A stretch of 55,454 nucleotides of DNA from Streptomyces meridianus (GTDB lineage: Bacteria > Actinomycetota > Actinomycetes > Streptomycetales > Streptomycetaceae), in assembly GCF_023703325.1 (NCBI RefSeq), contig NZ_JAMQGM010000020.1, forward strand, positions 1 through 55,454, in the 5' to 3' direction. Both the position numbers and the translations under genes were made by a program. Below, one piece after another: positions 1-7,485 of this stretch (positions within the stretch are counted from its first letter, which is position 1; every line of letters begins with the position of its first letter). The notes under the pieces are model-generated. The model did not search any database. It was not told where the DNA came from and worked only from the letters and a program-made list of their open reading frames with translations.

Positions 1-2
1 CC

Positions 3-695
3 GCGCTGCTGTCCGTCGCCGTTCCGTCGGCGGCCGTCATGGGCGTCACCGGTATCGCGGCGGCGTCGGTCAGCCAGGTGAGCGACGAGAAACCCGTGCA
101 GGCGGCGCCGGACCCCTCGTCGGTCAAGCCCTCCGCGGCCAACAGCAAGCTGGACACCCAGCTGACCACCCTCACCGCCGACGCCGGCGACTTCGCCGAC
201 CGCGCCAGCCGCACCCAGGAACGCCTGGACCTCAAGCAGCGGCAGGCCGAGGAGCGCAAGCGGAAGGCCGAGGAGGCCGCCCGCAAGGAGGCCATGCGGC
301 CCAAGTTCGCGCTCCCGGTGGCCCAGCACGGCCTCAGCGCGACGTACGGCCAGGCCGGTCTCAACTGGATGTCCGTGCACAGCGGCATCGACTTCCCGGT
401 CGACACCGGGACCCCCGTGATGGCGGCCACCGACGGCACGATCCGCACGCAGTGGAACTCGGCCTTCGGCAACATGGCCATCGTCACCGCTCCTGACGGC
501 ACGGAGACCTGGTACTGCCACCTGAGCAGCACCAAGATCCGCAGTGGTCCGGTCAAGGCCGGCGACGTCATCGCGTTCTCGGGAAGCTCCGGCAACTCCA
601 CCGGACCGCACCTGCACTTCGAGGTGCACCCCGGGGGCGGCGGTGCCATAGACCCGCTCCCTTGGCTCCGCAGCCACGGGCTCGACCCCAGCTGA
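3..695 (+). CDS. M23 family metallopeptidase (5' end outside window)
   Basis: This is the C-terminal part of a secreted LytM/M23 zinc endopeptidase that would cut peptidoglycan cross-bridges. The reading frame is open to the left edge. The codons before the first ATG (position 39) encode a hydrophobic Ala/Val/Ser stretch like the core of a signal or membrane segment, so the true start lies upstream. Next come a linker and a charged helical, probably coiled-coil stretch rich in Glu, Arg and Lys, then the M23 domain. The domain has the zinc ligands in HSGIDF and the HLHFEV motif, followed by a short tail ending DPLPWLRSHGLDPS. Asparaginase starts 7 bp after the stop codon, so the two may be co-transcribed. 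The family and function are clear; the N-terminus cannot be seen. Confidence 0.93.
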   Translation, partial: ALLSVAVPSAAVMGVTGIAAASVSQVSDEKPVQAAPDPSSVKPSAANSKLDTQLTTLTADAGDFADRASRTQERLDLKQRQAEERKRKAEEAARKEAMRPKFALPVAQHGLSATYGQAGLNWMSVHSGIDFPVDTGTPVMAATDGTIRTQWNSAFGNMAIVTAPDGTETWYCHLSSTKIRSGPVKAGDVIAFSGSSGNSTGPHLHFEVHPGGGGAIDPLPWLRSHGLDPS

Positions 696-702
696 CACCG
701 GG

Positions 703-1692
703 ATGGGTGTTGCACTCTTCACGCTCGGCGGCACCATCGCGATGGCCGGCGCGGGCCACGGCGGGGGCGTCGTCTCGCGGTTGACCGGTTCCGAACTGAC
801 CGCGGCCGTTCCCGGTCTGGAGGCGCTCGGCGTCCCCCTGGTCGTGCACGACACGCACGCGGTGCCCAGCGCGAATCTGACGTTTCCGCAGGTCCTCGAG
901 CTGGTCGCTGCCGCTTCGCGGGCGGTTGAGGAGGGCGCCACCGGGGTCGTCGTCACCCAGGGCACGGATTCCCTCGAGGAGACGGCCTGGCTCATCGGCC
1001 TCGTGTGGCCGCACGACGCGCCCTTCGTCCTCACCGGCGCCATGCGCAATCCGACGCTCGCCGGAGCGGACGGCCCGGCGAACCTGCTCGCCGCCGTACG
1101 CGTCGCCGCGTCCGGCGAGGCCCGCGGGCTCGGGGCCCTGGTGACCTTCAACGACGAGATCCACGACCCCCGTTGGATCCGCAAGACGCACAGCACCAGC
1201 ACCGCGACGTTCCGGTCGCCGAACGCCGGCCCGGTCGGCCACATCATCGAGGGCCGGGTCCGGATCCTGGTCCGCCCGCACCACCACGTTCCGCTGCCCG
1301 CCCCGCCCGGGATCCCCGCGTTCGACACGGCCCGGGTCGCCCTCCACACCGTCACCCTCGACGACGACGGTCTGCTGCTCGACGGGCTGGAGCGCACCCA
1401 TCAGGGCCTGGTCGTGGCCGCCTTCGGGGTGGGCCACGTGCCGTCGGCGCTGGCACCGGTGCTCGGCGCTCTCGCCGAGCGCATGCCCGTCGTGCTGACC
1501 TCGCGCTCGGGAAGCGGATCGGTGCTGCGCAGCACGTACGGAGCCGTCGGATCGGAGACCGACCTCATGCGGCGCGGGCTCGTCAACGGCGGGCTGCTCG
1601 ACCCGTACAAGGCGCGGGTCCTGTTGCGGCTGCTGCTGGCTAACGGCGCCGGCCGGGACGCGATCGCCGACGCCTTCGCCCGGCACGGCTGA
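703..1692 (+). CDS. L-asparaginase family protein
   Basis: Predicted asparaginase, hydrolysing L-asparagine to aspartate and ammonia. It has 329 residues, the usual length for the family. The first catalytic threonine motif GGTIA lies near residues 9-13. The second motif TQGTDSLEETA, with the catalytic Thr-Asp pair, is near residue 86. The conserved GAMRNPTLAGADGPANL and TFNDEI segments follow. There is no signal peptide, so it should be cytoplasmic. ATG 703 is only 7 bp after the M23 stop, and no other start fits as well. A hairpin follows at 1706-1741. Type I versus type II, and any preference for glutamine, cannot be settled by eye. Confidence 0.92.
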   Translation: MGVALFTLGGTIAMAGAGHGGGVVSRLTGSELTAAVPGLEALGVPLVVHDTHAVPSANLTFPQVLELVAAASRAVEEGATGVVVTQGTDSLEETAWLIGLVWPHDAPFVLTGAMRNPTLAGADGPANLLAAVRVAASGEARGLGALVTFNDEIHDPRWIRKTHSTSTATFRSPNAGPVGHIIEGRVRILVRPHHHVPLPAPPGIPAFDTARVALHTVTLDDDGLLLDGLERTHQGLVVAAFGVGHVPSALAPVLGALAERMPVVLTSRSGSGSVLRSTYGAVGSETDLMRRGLVNGGLLDPYKARVLLRLLLANGAGRDAIADAFARHG

Positions 1693-1705
1693 CCGCCGCG
1701 GGCCC

Positions 1706-1741
1706 ACACCGGACCGCGCGTCCCGGGCACCGGCCCGGTGT
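1706..1741 (+). terminator. Possible rho-independent terminator after asparaginase
   Basis: A 10-bp stem with one mismatch (1706-1715 against 1732-1741, ACACCGGACC/GGCCCGGTGT) begins 14 bp after the asparaginase stop. There is no T-tract, which is usual in this GC-rich genome. The stem is moderate, so termination is only probable. Confidence 0.4.
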
Positions 1742-1883
1742 ACGTTCCGCACCGGTGCGCGGATCCGCCGAGCGGTTCCCCCGTTCGACCGGCACCCGAC
1801 CGGACCAGCCGCGTTGCACCGAGGGACCGAACCGGGCACAGACGAAGGGCCAGGGATGATCCCGCCCGCCGACCGAGGTGCCC

Positions 1884-3398
1884 ATGCGTCTGCTGCTCGT
1901 CCACCCCAGTGCCCTCATGTACTCGGAGATCTTCCTGCGCCTCGAACCGCTCGGGCTGGAACGCGTGGCCGGGGCGGCGCGCGACGCCGGCCACGAGGTC
2001 CGCGTCGTGGACCTCCAGGTCCTCTCCCACGCGGCGCTGGACCGCGAGCTGGTGTCGTTCCGCCCGCAGGCTCTCGGCATCTCGCTGAACTACCTGGCCA
2101 ACATTCCCGAGGCGATCTCCGTCGCCCGCCGAGCCAAGGATCGCGTCCCGGGCTGCTTCGTCTTCTTCGGCGGCCACAGCGTCTCCTTCGTCGCCGACGA
2201 GGTGCTGGAGCAGGCCGGGGGCGCGGTCGACGCCGTCGTCCGCGGCGAGGGTGAACCGGCCATGGCGCCGCTGCTCGAGGCCGTCGGCCAGGGCGGCGGC
2301 GTGGAGGGTGTGCCCGGCGCCGTCACGCCGGACGGCCGCGGGCCCGCACCCGGCATGCTGCACACCATCGACGAACCCCGGCCAGCCCGCGACCTGATGC
2401 GTCACCGGCGCCGCTATTTCATCGGCGAGCTCGACCCGTGCGCGTCCATCGAGTTCACCCGCGGCTGCCCGTGGGACTGCTCGTTCTGTTCGGCGTGGAC
2501 GTTCTACGGCCGCAGCTACCGCAAGGCGAGCCCGGAGGCCGCGGGCCAGGAGATGGCGTCCATCCGGGAGCCGAACGTGTTCATCGTCGACGACGTCGCG
2601 TTCATCCGGCCGGAGCACGGTCACGCCATCGCCGCGGAGATCGAGCGCCGCCGCATCCGCAAGCGCTACTACCTGGAGACCCGCGGCGACGTGCTGCTGC
2701 GCAATCCGGACGTCTTCGAGCGATGGACGCGCCTCGGCCTGACGTACATGTTCCTCGGCATGGAGGCCATCGACGCCGAGGGGCTCGACCTCTACCGCAA
2801 GCGGATCAGTCCGGACGAGAACTTCCGGGCCCTGGAGGCGGCCCGCGCCATGGGCATCAACGTGGCGATCAACCTGATCGTCGACCCGGCCTGGGACGCC
2901 GAACGGTTCCGCGTCGTACGGGAGTTCGCGCTGTCGGTGCCCGAGATCGTGCACCTCACCGTGATGACGCCCTATCCGGGCACGGAGATCTGGCACACCG
3001 AGTCGCGGCGTCTGACCACGCGCGACTACCGCCTCTTCGACATCCAGCACGCGGTGGTGCCGACCACGCTGCCGCTGGACGAGTTCTACCGGGAACTCGT
3101 CCGCACCCAGGCGGTCATCAACCGCAAGCACCTGGGACTGCGCACGGCCGCGGGTGCGCTGCGGGTCCTCGCCGGGAACCTGGCCCGCGGGCAGACGAAC
3201 TTCGCGCGCATGCTGTGGCGGTTCAACCGGGTGTACAACCCGGACCGTCAGCTCGCCGACCACCGCCGGCCTGTCCGCTACCAACTGCCGCTGCCGCGCC
3301 GGATCGACGTCGGCGACCGCCGGCAGCTCTACGTCCACAACCGGCCCGACCCGCACACGAGGCGGGGCACGCAGAGCCCCCCGCAGCCGTCCAGCTGA
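1884..3398 (+). CDS. hpnR: B12-binding radical SAM protein, probable hopanoid C-3 methylase
   Basis: A 504-residue cobalamin-dependent radical SAM protein. Residues 1 to about 150 form a B12-binding Rossmann domain beginning MRLLLVHPSALMYSEI, with the GGHS segment. The radical SAM core carries the [4Fe-4S] ligands C195, C199 and C202 in RGCPWDCSFC. The length and the N-terminal LRLEPLGLERVA block match what I remember of HpnR, which methylates hopanoids at C-3. No other hopanoid gene is adjacent, so the exact substrate is inferred from family resemblance. ATG 1884 is chosen because GAGG at 1875-1878 is well placed. An in-frame GTG at 1878 would overlap that site. It converges on pcrA with 36 bp between stops. 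Confidence 0.68.
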   Translation: MRLLLVHPSALMYSEIFLRLEPLGLERVAGAARDAGHEVRVVDLQVLSHAALDRELVSFRPQALGISLNYLANIPEAISVARRAKDRVPGCFVFFGGHSVSFVADEVLEQAGGAVDAVVRGEGEPAMAPLLEAVGQGGGVEGVPGAVTPDGRGPAPGMLHTIDEPRPARDLMRHRRRYFIGELDPCASIEFTRGCPWDCSFCSAWTFYGRSYRKASPEAAGQEMASIREPNVFIVDDVAFIRPEHGHAIAAEIERRRIRKRYYLETRGDVLLRNPDVFERWTRLGLTYMFLGMEAIDAEGLDLYRKRISPDENFRALEAARAMGINVAINLIVDPAWDAERFRVVREFALSVPEIVHLTVMTPYPGTEIWHTESRRLTTRDYRLFDIQHAVVPTTLPLDEFYRELVRTQAVINRKHLGLRTAAGALRVLAGNLARGQTNFARMLWRFNRVYNPDRQLADHRRPVRYQLPLPRRIDVGDRRQLYVHNRPDPHTRRGTQSPPQPSS

Positions 3399-3434
3399 GC
3401 CGCGTCCGTGCGCCCGGGATGCCGCCCGCGGCTC

Positions 3435-5912
3435 CTACAGCTTCTGGACGGGTGCGTAGCGCAGCAGCAGCACCTTCGGCTTCTCGGTGCCGAAGTCGAT
3501 GGTCGCCTTCGCGTCGTGGCCGCTGCCCTGCACCGACATCACCGTGCCGAGCCCGAACTGGTCGTGCGTGACCCGGTCGCCGACCGCCAGCACGACGACC
3601 GGCCGGTCCGGGGTGCGGCGGGTGGCGAAGCCGCTCGGACCGCTGCGCGCCCGGGCGGAGGACAGCGAGGACGTGACCCCGGCGACCGCGCCCATGGAGG
3701 CGGACGGCGAGGAGGGCCCGGTCCGCCGCCAGTCGACGTACTGGTCCGGGATCTCCTCCAGGAACCGCGAGGGCGGGTTGTACGACGGGGTGCCCCAGGC
3801 GCTGCGCATGGTCGAGCGGGTCAGGTAGAGCCGCTCGCGGGCCCGGGTGATGCCGACGTAGGCGAGCCGGCGCTCCTCCTCCAACTCCTTGACCTGGCCC
3901 AGCGCCCGCATGTGCGGGAAGACGCCGTCCTCCATGCCGGTCAGGAAGACGACGGGGAACTCCAGGCCCTTGGCGGTGTGGAGGGTCATCAGCGTGACGA
4001 CGCCGCTGCCGTCCTCCTCGTCGTCGGGGATCTGGTCCGAGTCGGCGACGAGGGCCACCTGCTCCAGGAACTCGGGGAGCGTGCCGGGCTCCTCCTCGGT
4101 CCGCGCCTGCTCGAACTCCAGGGCCACGGCGGCGAGTTCCTGGAGGTTCTCGATCCGCGTCTCGTCCTGCGGGTCGGTCGACGCCTGCAACTCGGCCAGA
4201 TAGCCGGTGCGTTCCATCACGGCCTCGAGGACGGTCGCGGGACCTGCGCCCGACTCGGCGATGGTGCGCAGTTCCTCCATCAGCGTGTTGAACCGCTTGA
4301 CGGCGTTGGCCGAACGCGCGGCCATGCCGTAGGCGTCGTCGACCCGCCGCAGGGCCTGGGCGAAGGAGATCTTCTCGCGCAGCGCGAGCGCGTCGATCAT
4401 GGCCTCGGCCCGGTCCCCGATGCCGCGCTTGGGCACGTTGAGGATCCGGCGCAGCGGGACGGTGTCCTCCGGGTTGGACAGGACACGCAGGTAGGCGAGG
4501 ACGTCCCGGACCTCCTTGCGCTCGTAGAAGCGCACGCCGCCGACGACCTTGTACGGCAGCCCGACCCGGATGAGGATCTCCTCGAAGACCCGGGACTGGG
4601 CGTTGGTCCGGTAGAAGATCGCGACGTCGCCGGCCTTCGCGTCTCCTGCGTCGGCGAGCCGGTCGATCTCGTCGGCGACGAACTGGGCCTCGTCGTGCTC
4701 GGTGTCGGCGACGTAGCCGGTGATCGTGGAGCCCGCACCGGCCTGGGTCCACAGGTTCTTCGGGCGCCGGTTCTCGTTGCGCTCGATGACGGCGTTGGCG
4801 GCGCTGAGGATGGTCTGCGTGGAGCGGTAGTTCTGCTCGAGCAGGATCGTGGTGGCGTCCGGGTAGTCCTCCTCGAACTGGAGGATGTTGCGGATGGTCG
4901 CGCCGCGGAAGGCGTAGATGCTCTGGTCGGCGTCGCCGACGACGCACAGCTCGCCGGTGTGTTCGCCGGTGCCGACGAGTTCGCGCACCAGTGTGTACTG
5001 GGCGTGGTTGGTGTCCTGGTACTCGTCGACGAGGACGTGCCGGAAGCGCCGCCGGTAGTGCTCGGCGACGTCCGGGAACGCCTGGAGCAGGTTGACCGTC
5101 GTCATGATGATGTCGTCGAAGTCCAGGGCGTTGGCCTCGCGCAGCCGCGACTGGTACATCGCGTACGCCTCGGCCAGCGTCTTCTCGAAACCTCCCCCAG
5201 AGCCTCCGGCCTGGGAGGTACCCCCACTCGCCCCGGCGGCGAAGGTCTCCTCGTCGATGAGCTCGTTCTTGAGGTTGGAGATCTTCGCGCTGAACGACTT
5301 CGGCGGGTAGCGCTTCGGGTCGAGGTCGAGGTCCCGGCAGACCAGCGACATCAGCCGCTTGGAGTCGGCCGCGTCGTAGATCGAGAAACTGGAGGTGAAG
5401 CCGAGCTTCTTGCTCTCGCGCCGCAGGATGCGCACGCACGCGCTGTGGAAGGTGGAGACCCACATGGCGTTCGCGCGCGGGCCCACGAGGTGCTCGACCC
5501 GCTCCTTCATCTCCCCGGCGGCCTTGTTGGTGAAGGTGATCGCGAGGATCGAGCCGGGGTGCACGTGACGCGCGCCGAGCAGGTGGGCGATGCGGTGGGT
5601 GAGCACGCGGGTCTTGCCCGATCCGGCGCCGGCGACGATGAGCAGCGGCGATCCGGTGTGCACGACGGCGGCCTGCTGCTGCTCGTTCAGTCCCTCGAGC
5701 AGCGCCGCGGGGTCGATGACGGGCCGCGGCGCGCCGTCCCGGTAGTGGCTGACGCCGGGGGCGGGCATGTGGCCGGGCGGCGGACCGTCGAAGGCTTCGC
5801 CGAACAGGTCGTCCGGCACGTCCTCCGGACCGGGCTCCTCGGGCGGGGGCGGAGGATGCTCCGCCGACTGGTGCAGATCGGTCAGGAAGCTGTCGTCAAA
5901 GAGGCTGCTCAT
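3435..5912 (-). CDS. pcrA: ATP-dependent DNA helicase PcrA (UvrD/Rep superfamily 1A)
   Basis: An 825-residue 3'-5' SF1 helicase acting in repair and replication restart. An acidic, Pro-rich N-terminal tail of about 70 residues precedes the Q motif (LNEQQQAAV) and Walker A GAGSGKT at 95-101. Walker B VDEYQDT is near residue 297. GDADQSIYAFRGA, QNYRS, VTLMTLHTAKGLEFPVVFL and YVGITRAR follow in the usual order. The C-terminal part, with a Tudor-like GDRVTHDQFGLGTV block, is typical of PcrA and probably contacts RNA polymerase. Residues of roughly 229-240 (SGGTSQAGGSGGGF region) are encoded by a palindromic repeat at 5191-5226 absent from other PcrA proteins I know. It lies 92 bp downstream of the conservon and may be separately transcribed. 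Confidence 0.97.
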   Translation of the reverse strand: MSSLFDDSFLTDLHQSAEHPPPPPEEPGPEDVPDDLFGEAFDGPPPGHMPAPGVSHYRDGAPRPVIDPAALLEGLNEQQQAAVVHTGSPLLIVAGAGSGKTRVLTHRIAHLLGARHVHPGSILAITFTNKAAGEMKERVEHLVGPRANAMWVSTFHSACVRILRRESKKLGFTSSFSIYDAADSKRLMSLVCRDLDLDPKRYPPKSFSAKISNLKNELIDEETFAAGASGGTSQAGGSGGGFEKTLAEAYAMYQSRLREANALDFDDIIMTTVNLLQAFPDVAEHYRRRFRHVLVDEYQDTNHAQYTLVRELVGTGEHTGELCVVGDADQSIYAFRGATIRNILQFEEDYPDATTILLEQNYRSTQTILSAANAVIERNENRRPKNLWTQAGAGSTITGYVADTEHDEAQFVADEIDRLADAGDAKAGDVAIFYRTNAQSRVFEEILIRVGLPYKVVGGVRFYERKEVRDVLAYLRVLSNPEDTVPLRRILNVPKRGIGDRAEAMIDALALREKISFAQALRRVDDAYGMAARSANAVKRFNTLMEELRTIAESGAGPATVLEAVMERTGYLAELQASTDPQDETRIENLQELAAVALEFEQARTEEEPGTLPEFLEQVALVADSDQIPDDEEDGSGVVTLMTLHTAKGLEFPVVFLTGMEDGVFPHMRALGQVKELEEERRLAYVGITRARERLYLTRSTMRSAWGTPSYNPPSRFLEEIPDQYVDWRRTGPSSPSASMGAVAGVTSSLSSARARSGPSGFATRRTPDRPVVVLAVGDRVTHDQFGLGTVMSVQGSGHDAKATIDFGTEKPKVLLLRYAPVQKL
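5191..5226. repeat. Streptomyces palindromic repeat inserted in frame in pcrA
   Basis: This imperfect palindrome has outer arms CCTCCCCCAG and CTGGGAGG, inner arms GCC/GGC around TCC, and a GTACCCCC tail. It resembles a short interspersed element that I remember as very common in Streptomyces genomes. Here it sits inside the pcrA coding sequence, adds a whole number of codons, and encodes a Gly/Ser-rich loop. Confidence 0.6.
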
Positions 5913-6004
5913 CGCCCACCGAGTCTAGGCGGCCCCGCCGACAGCCCGTACCGGTTCCCGGGACCGGCCGGTGCGGGCTGCCGGCGGGGAGGCGCGGTGA
6001 GCCG

Positions 6005-6616
6005 TCAGCGCGCGTTCGCCTCGATCGCCTCGCCGTACCGGCGGCCGGCGTGCTCGACCAGGGCGACGAGCACCTCCTTGGCGGACCCCGGGTCGCGGGC
6101 GTCGCACAGCACCACCGGTGTCCCCGGGTCGAGGTCGAGCGCGCCCGTGACCTCGTCGGCCGGGTAGCGGTGGTACCCGTCGAAGCAGTTGACGGCGACG
6201 ACGAACGGGATGCTGCGCCGCTCGAAGTAGTCCACCGCCGGGAAGCTGTCCTGCAGACGGCGGGTGTCCGCGAGGACCAGGGCCCCCAGGGCTCCTTGTG
6301 CCAGTTCGTCCCACAGGAACCAGAACCGGTCCTGCCCGGGGGTGCCGAACAGGTACAGCGACAGTCCGTCGCGGATGGTGATGCGTCCGAAGTCCATGGC
6401 GACGGTGGTGGTGGTCTTGCCCTCCACCCCCGCGAGGTCGTCCACGGGGCGCCCCGCCTCGGTGAGCCGCTCCTCCGTGCGCAGCGGACGGATCTCGCTC
6501 ACCGCACCCACGAGCGTGGTCTTGCCCACGCCGAATCCGCCGGCCACCAGGATCTTCAACGACAGGGCGGCACCGGGACGGTCCTGCCGTCGGCTGTCAG
6601 AGTGCGCGGAGGCCAT
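6005..6616 (-). CDS. cvnD: Conservon GTPase-like ATP/GTP-binding protein CvnD
   Basis: A 203-residue Ras-like small G protein of the conservon family, thought to act as a membrane-associated switch with CvnA, CvnB and CvnC. The P-loop GGFGVGKT is at residues 26-33. TTTVAMDFG supplies the switch region, LFGTPGQDRFWF corresponds to the DxxGQ-type G3 motif with TPGQ, and AVNCFDG approximates the NKxD base-recognition motif. The N-terminal 20 residues overlap the end of cvnC by 20 bp, which indicates translational coupling. It is the last gene of the MHYT-cvnABCD operon. Confidence 0.95.
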   Translation of the reverse strand: MASAHSDSRRQDRPGAALSLKILVAGGFGVGKTTLVGAVSEIRPLRTEERLTEAGRPVDDLAGVEGKTTTTVAMDFGRITIRDGLSLYLFGTPGQDRFWFLWDELAQGALGALVLADTRRLQDSFPAVDYFERRSIPFVVAVNCFDGYHRYPADEVTGALDLDPGTPVVLCDARDPGSAKEVLVALVEHAGRRYGEAIEANAR

Positions 6617-7052
6617 TGATCACTTCCCTGAGGATTCCGGCATCGGGGAGCTGCGCCGGGGGGACGGGTCGGCTGACGCCGATGAGCCCGGCGTCCAGCA
6701 GGTCGCCGAGGAGTACGCGCACCACGCCGACCGGCAGGTCGGAGTCGGCCGCGATGTCCGCGACGGACCGGGGTGCGTTCCGGCACAGACCGAGGATCAC
6801 GGCCTGTTCGGGCGAGGCGGGCAGCGGCAGGTCGTCGCCCTCCTCGGCGTGCACGACGGCGATCAGGTCGAAGGCCTCGCTGGTCGGACGGGCGCGGCCT
6901 GCGGTCATCGCGTAGAGGCGCACCACCGGGCCCGCCTCCTCGTCGAACCACTCGGGCGCCGCGTGGGCGGTTCCCGCGTGAACCGGGGGGAAGGGCGGTA
7001 CGGGCGGTCCGGCCCGGTCGGCGAACCGGCGCCGGGGCGTGTCGTCGTTCAT
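6597..7052 (-). CDS. cvnC: Conservon DUF742 protein CvnC
   Basis: A 151-residue DUF742 protein with a predicted winged-helix fold, the third element of the conservon. The Pro-rich N-terminus (PPVPPFPPVHAG) is followed by VRLYAMTAGRARPT, typical of DUF742. The helical LCRNAPRSVADIAADSDLPVGVVRVLLGDLLDAGLI segment comes next, and the protein ends in VINGLRAL. It lies 10 bp after cvnB and overlaps cvnD by 20 bp, so the three are co-translated. It has no catalytic motif and is probably an adaptor or DNA-binding partner. Confidence 0.94.
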   Translation of the reverse strand: MNDDTPRRRFADRAGPPVPPFPPVHAGTAHAAPEWFDEEAGPVVRLYAMTAGRARPTSEAFDLIAVVHAEEGDDLPLPASPEQAVILGLCRNAPRSVADIAADSDLPVGVVRVLLGDLLDAGLIGVSRPVPPAQLPDAGILREVINGLRAL

Positions 7053-7062
7053 GTCGGCCGGG

Positions 7063-7485
7063 TCACTCCCGGGAGGGTTCGGGGAAGCCGGCGCGGGACG
7101 GCACGGCGAGGTGTTCGGCGACCCGGGTCACCAGTCTTGCCATCTCGTAGGCGACCAGGCCGACGTCGGCGTCCGCGTCGGTGTAGACGGACAGCGAGGA
7201 GCTCTCACCGGCCGAGACGACGAAGAGGAACCCGCCCTCCAGCTCGACGACGGTCTGCACGACGGAGCCGGCCCGGAAGTGGCTCCCGGCTCCCTTGGCG
7301 AGGCTGTGGAATCCGGAGGCGATGGCCGCGAAGCGCTCGCCGTCCTCACGGCTGAGCTCGGCGGACGTGCCGACGGCGAGACCGTCACCGGAGAGCACGA
7401 CGGCATGGCGGATCCGGTGCACCCGGGAGACCAAGTCGTCCAGGAGCCAGCTGAGTTCACCGGTGGTTTCCATCGTCCCGGACAT
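7063..7485 (-). CDS. cvnB: Conservon roadblock/LC7 protein CvnB
   Basis: A 140-residue roadblock/LC7 domain protein, probably a dimeric regulator or GAP-like partner of CvnD, as MglB is for MglA. It begins MSGTMETTGELSWLLDDLVSRV and has the family landmark HAVVLSGDGLAVGTSAELSREDGERFAAIASGF. The start codon shares one base with the cvnA stop (TGATG), giving tight coupling. The short C-terminal tail is Pro/Arg-rich. Confidence 0.95.
   Translation of the reverse strand: MSGTMETTGELSWLLDDLVSRVHRIRHAVVLSGDGLAVGTSAELSREDGERFAAIASGFHSLAKGAGSHFRAGSVVQTVVELEGGFLFVVSAGESSSLSVYTDADADVGLVAYEMARLVTRVAEHLAVPSRAGFPEPSRE

Noticed and set aside
1401..3356. Very long minus-strand open frames opposite asparaginase and the radical SAM gene
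   Set aside because: They are Arg/Pro/Ala/Val-rich mirror frames caused by high GC; they lack domains and ribosome sites and are opposed by clear genes.
3408..6167. 919-codon plus-strand frame opposite pcrA
   Set aside because: Low-complexity Val/Gly/Leu/Arg/Asp composition with no motif; PcrA on the minus strand has every helicase motif.
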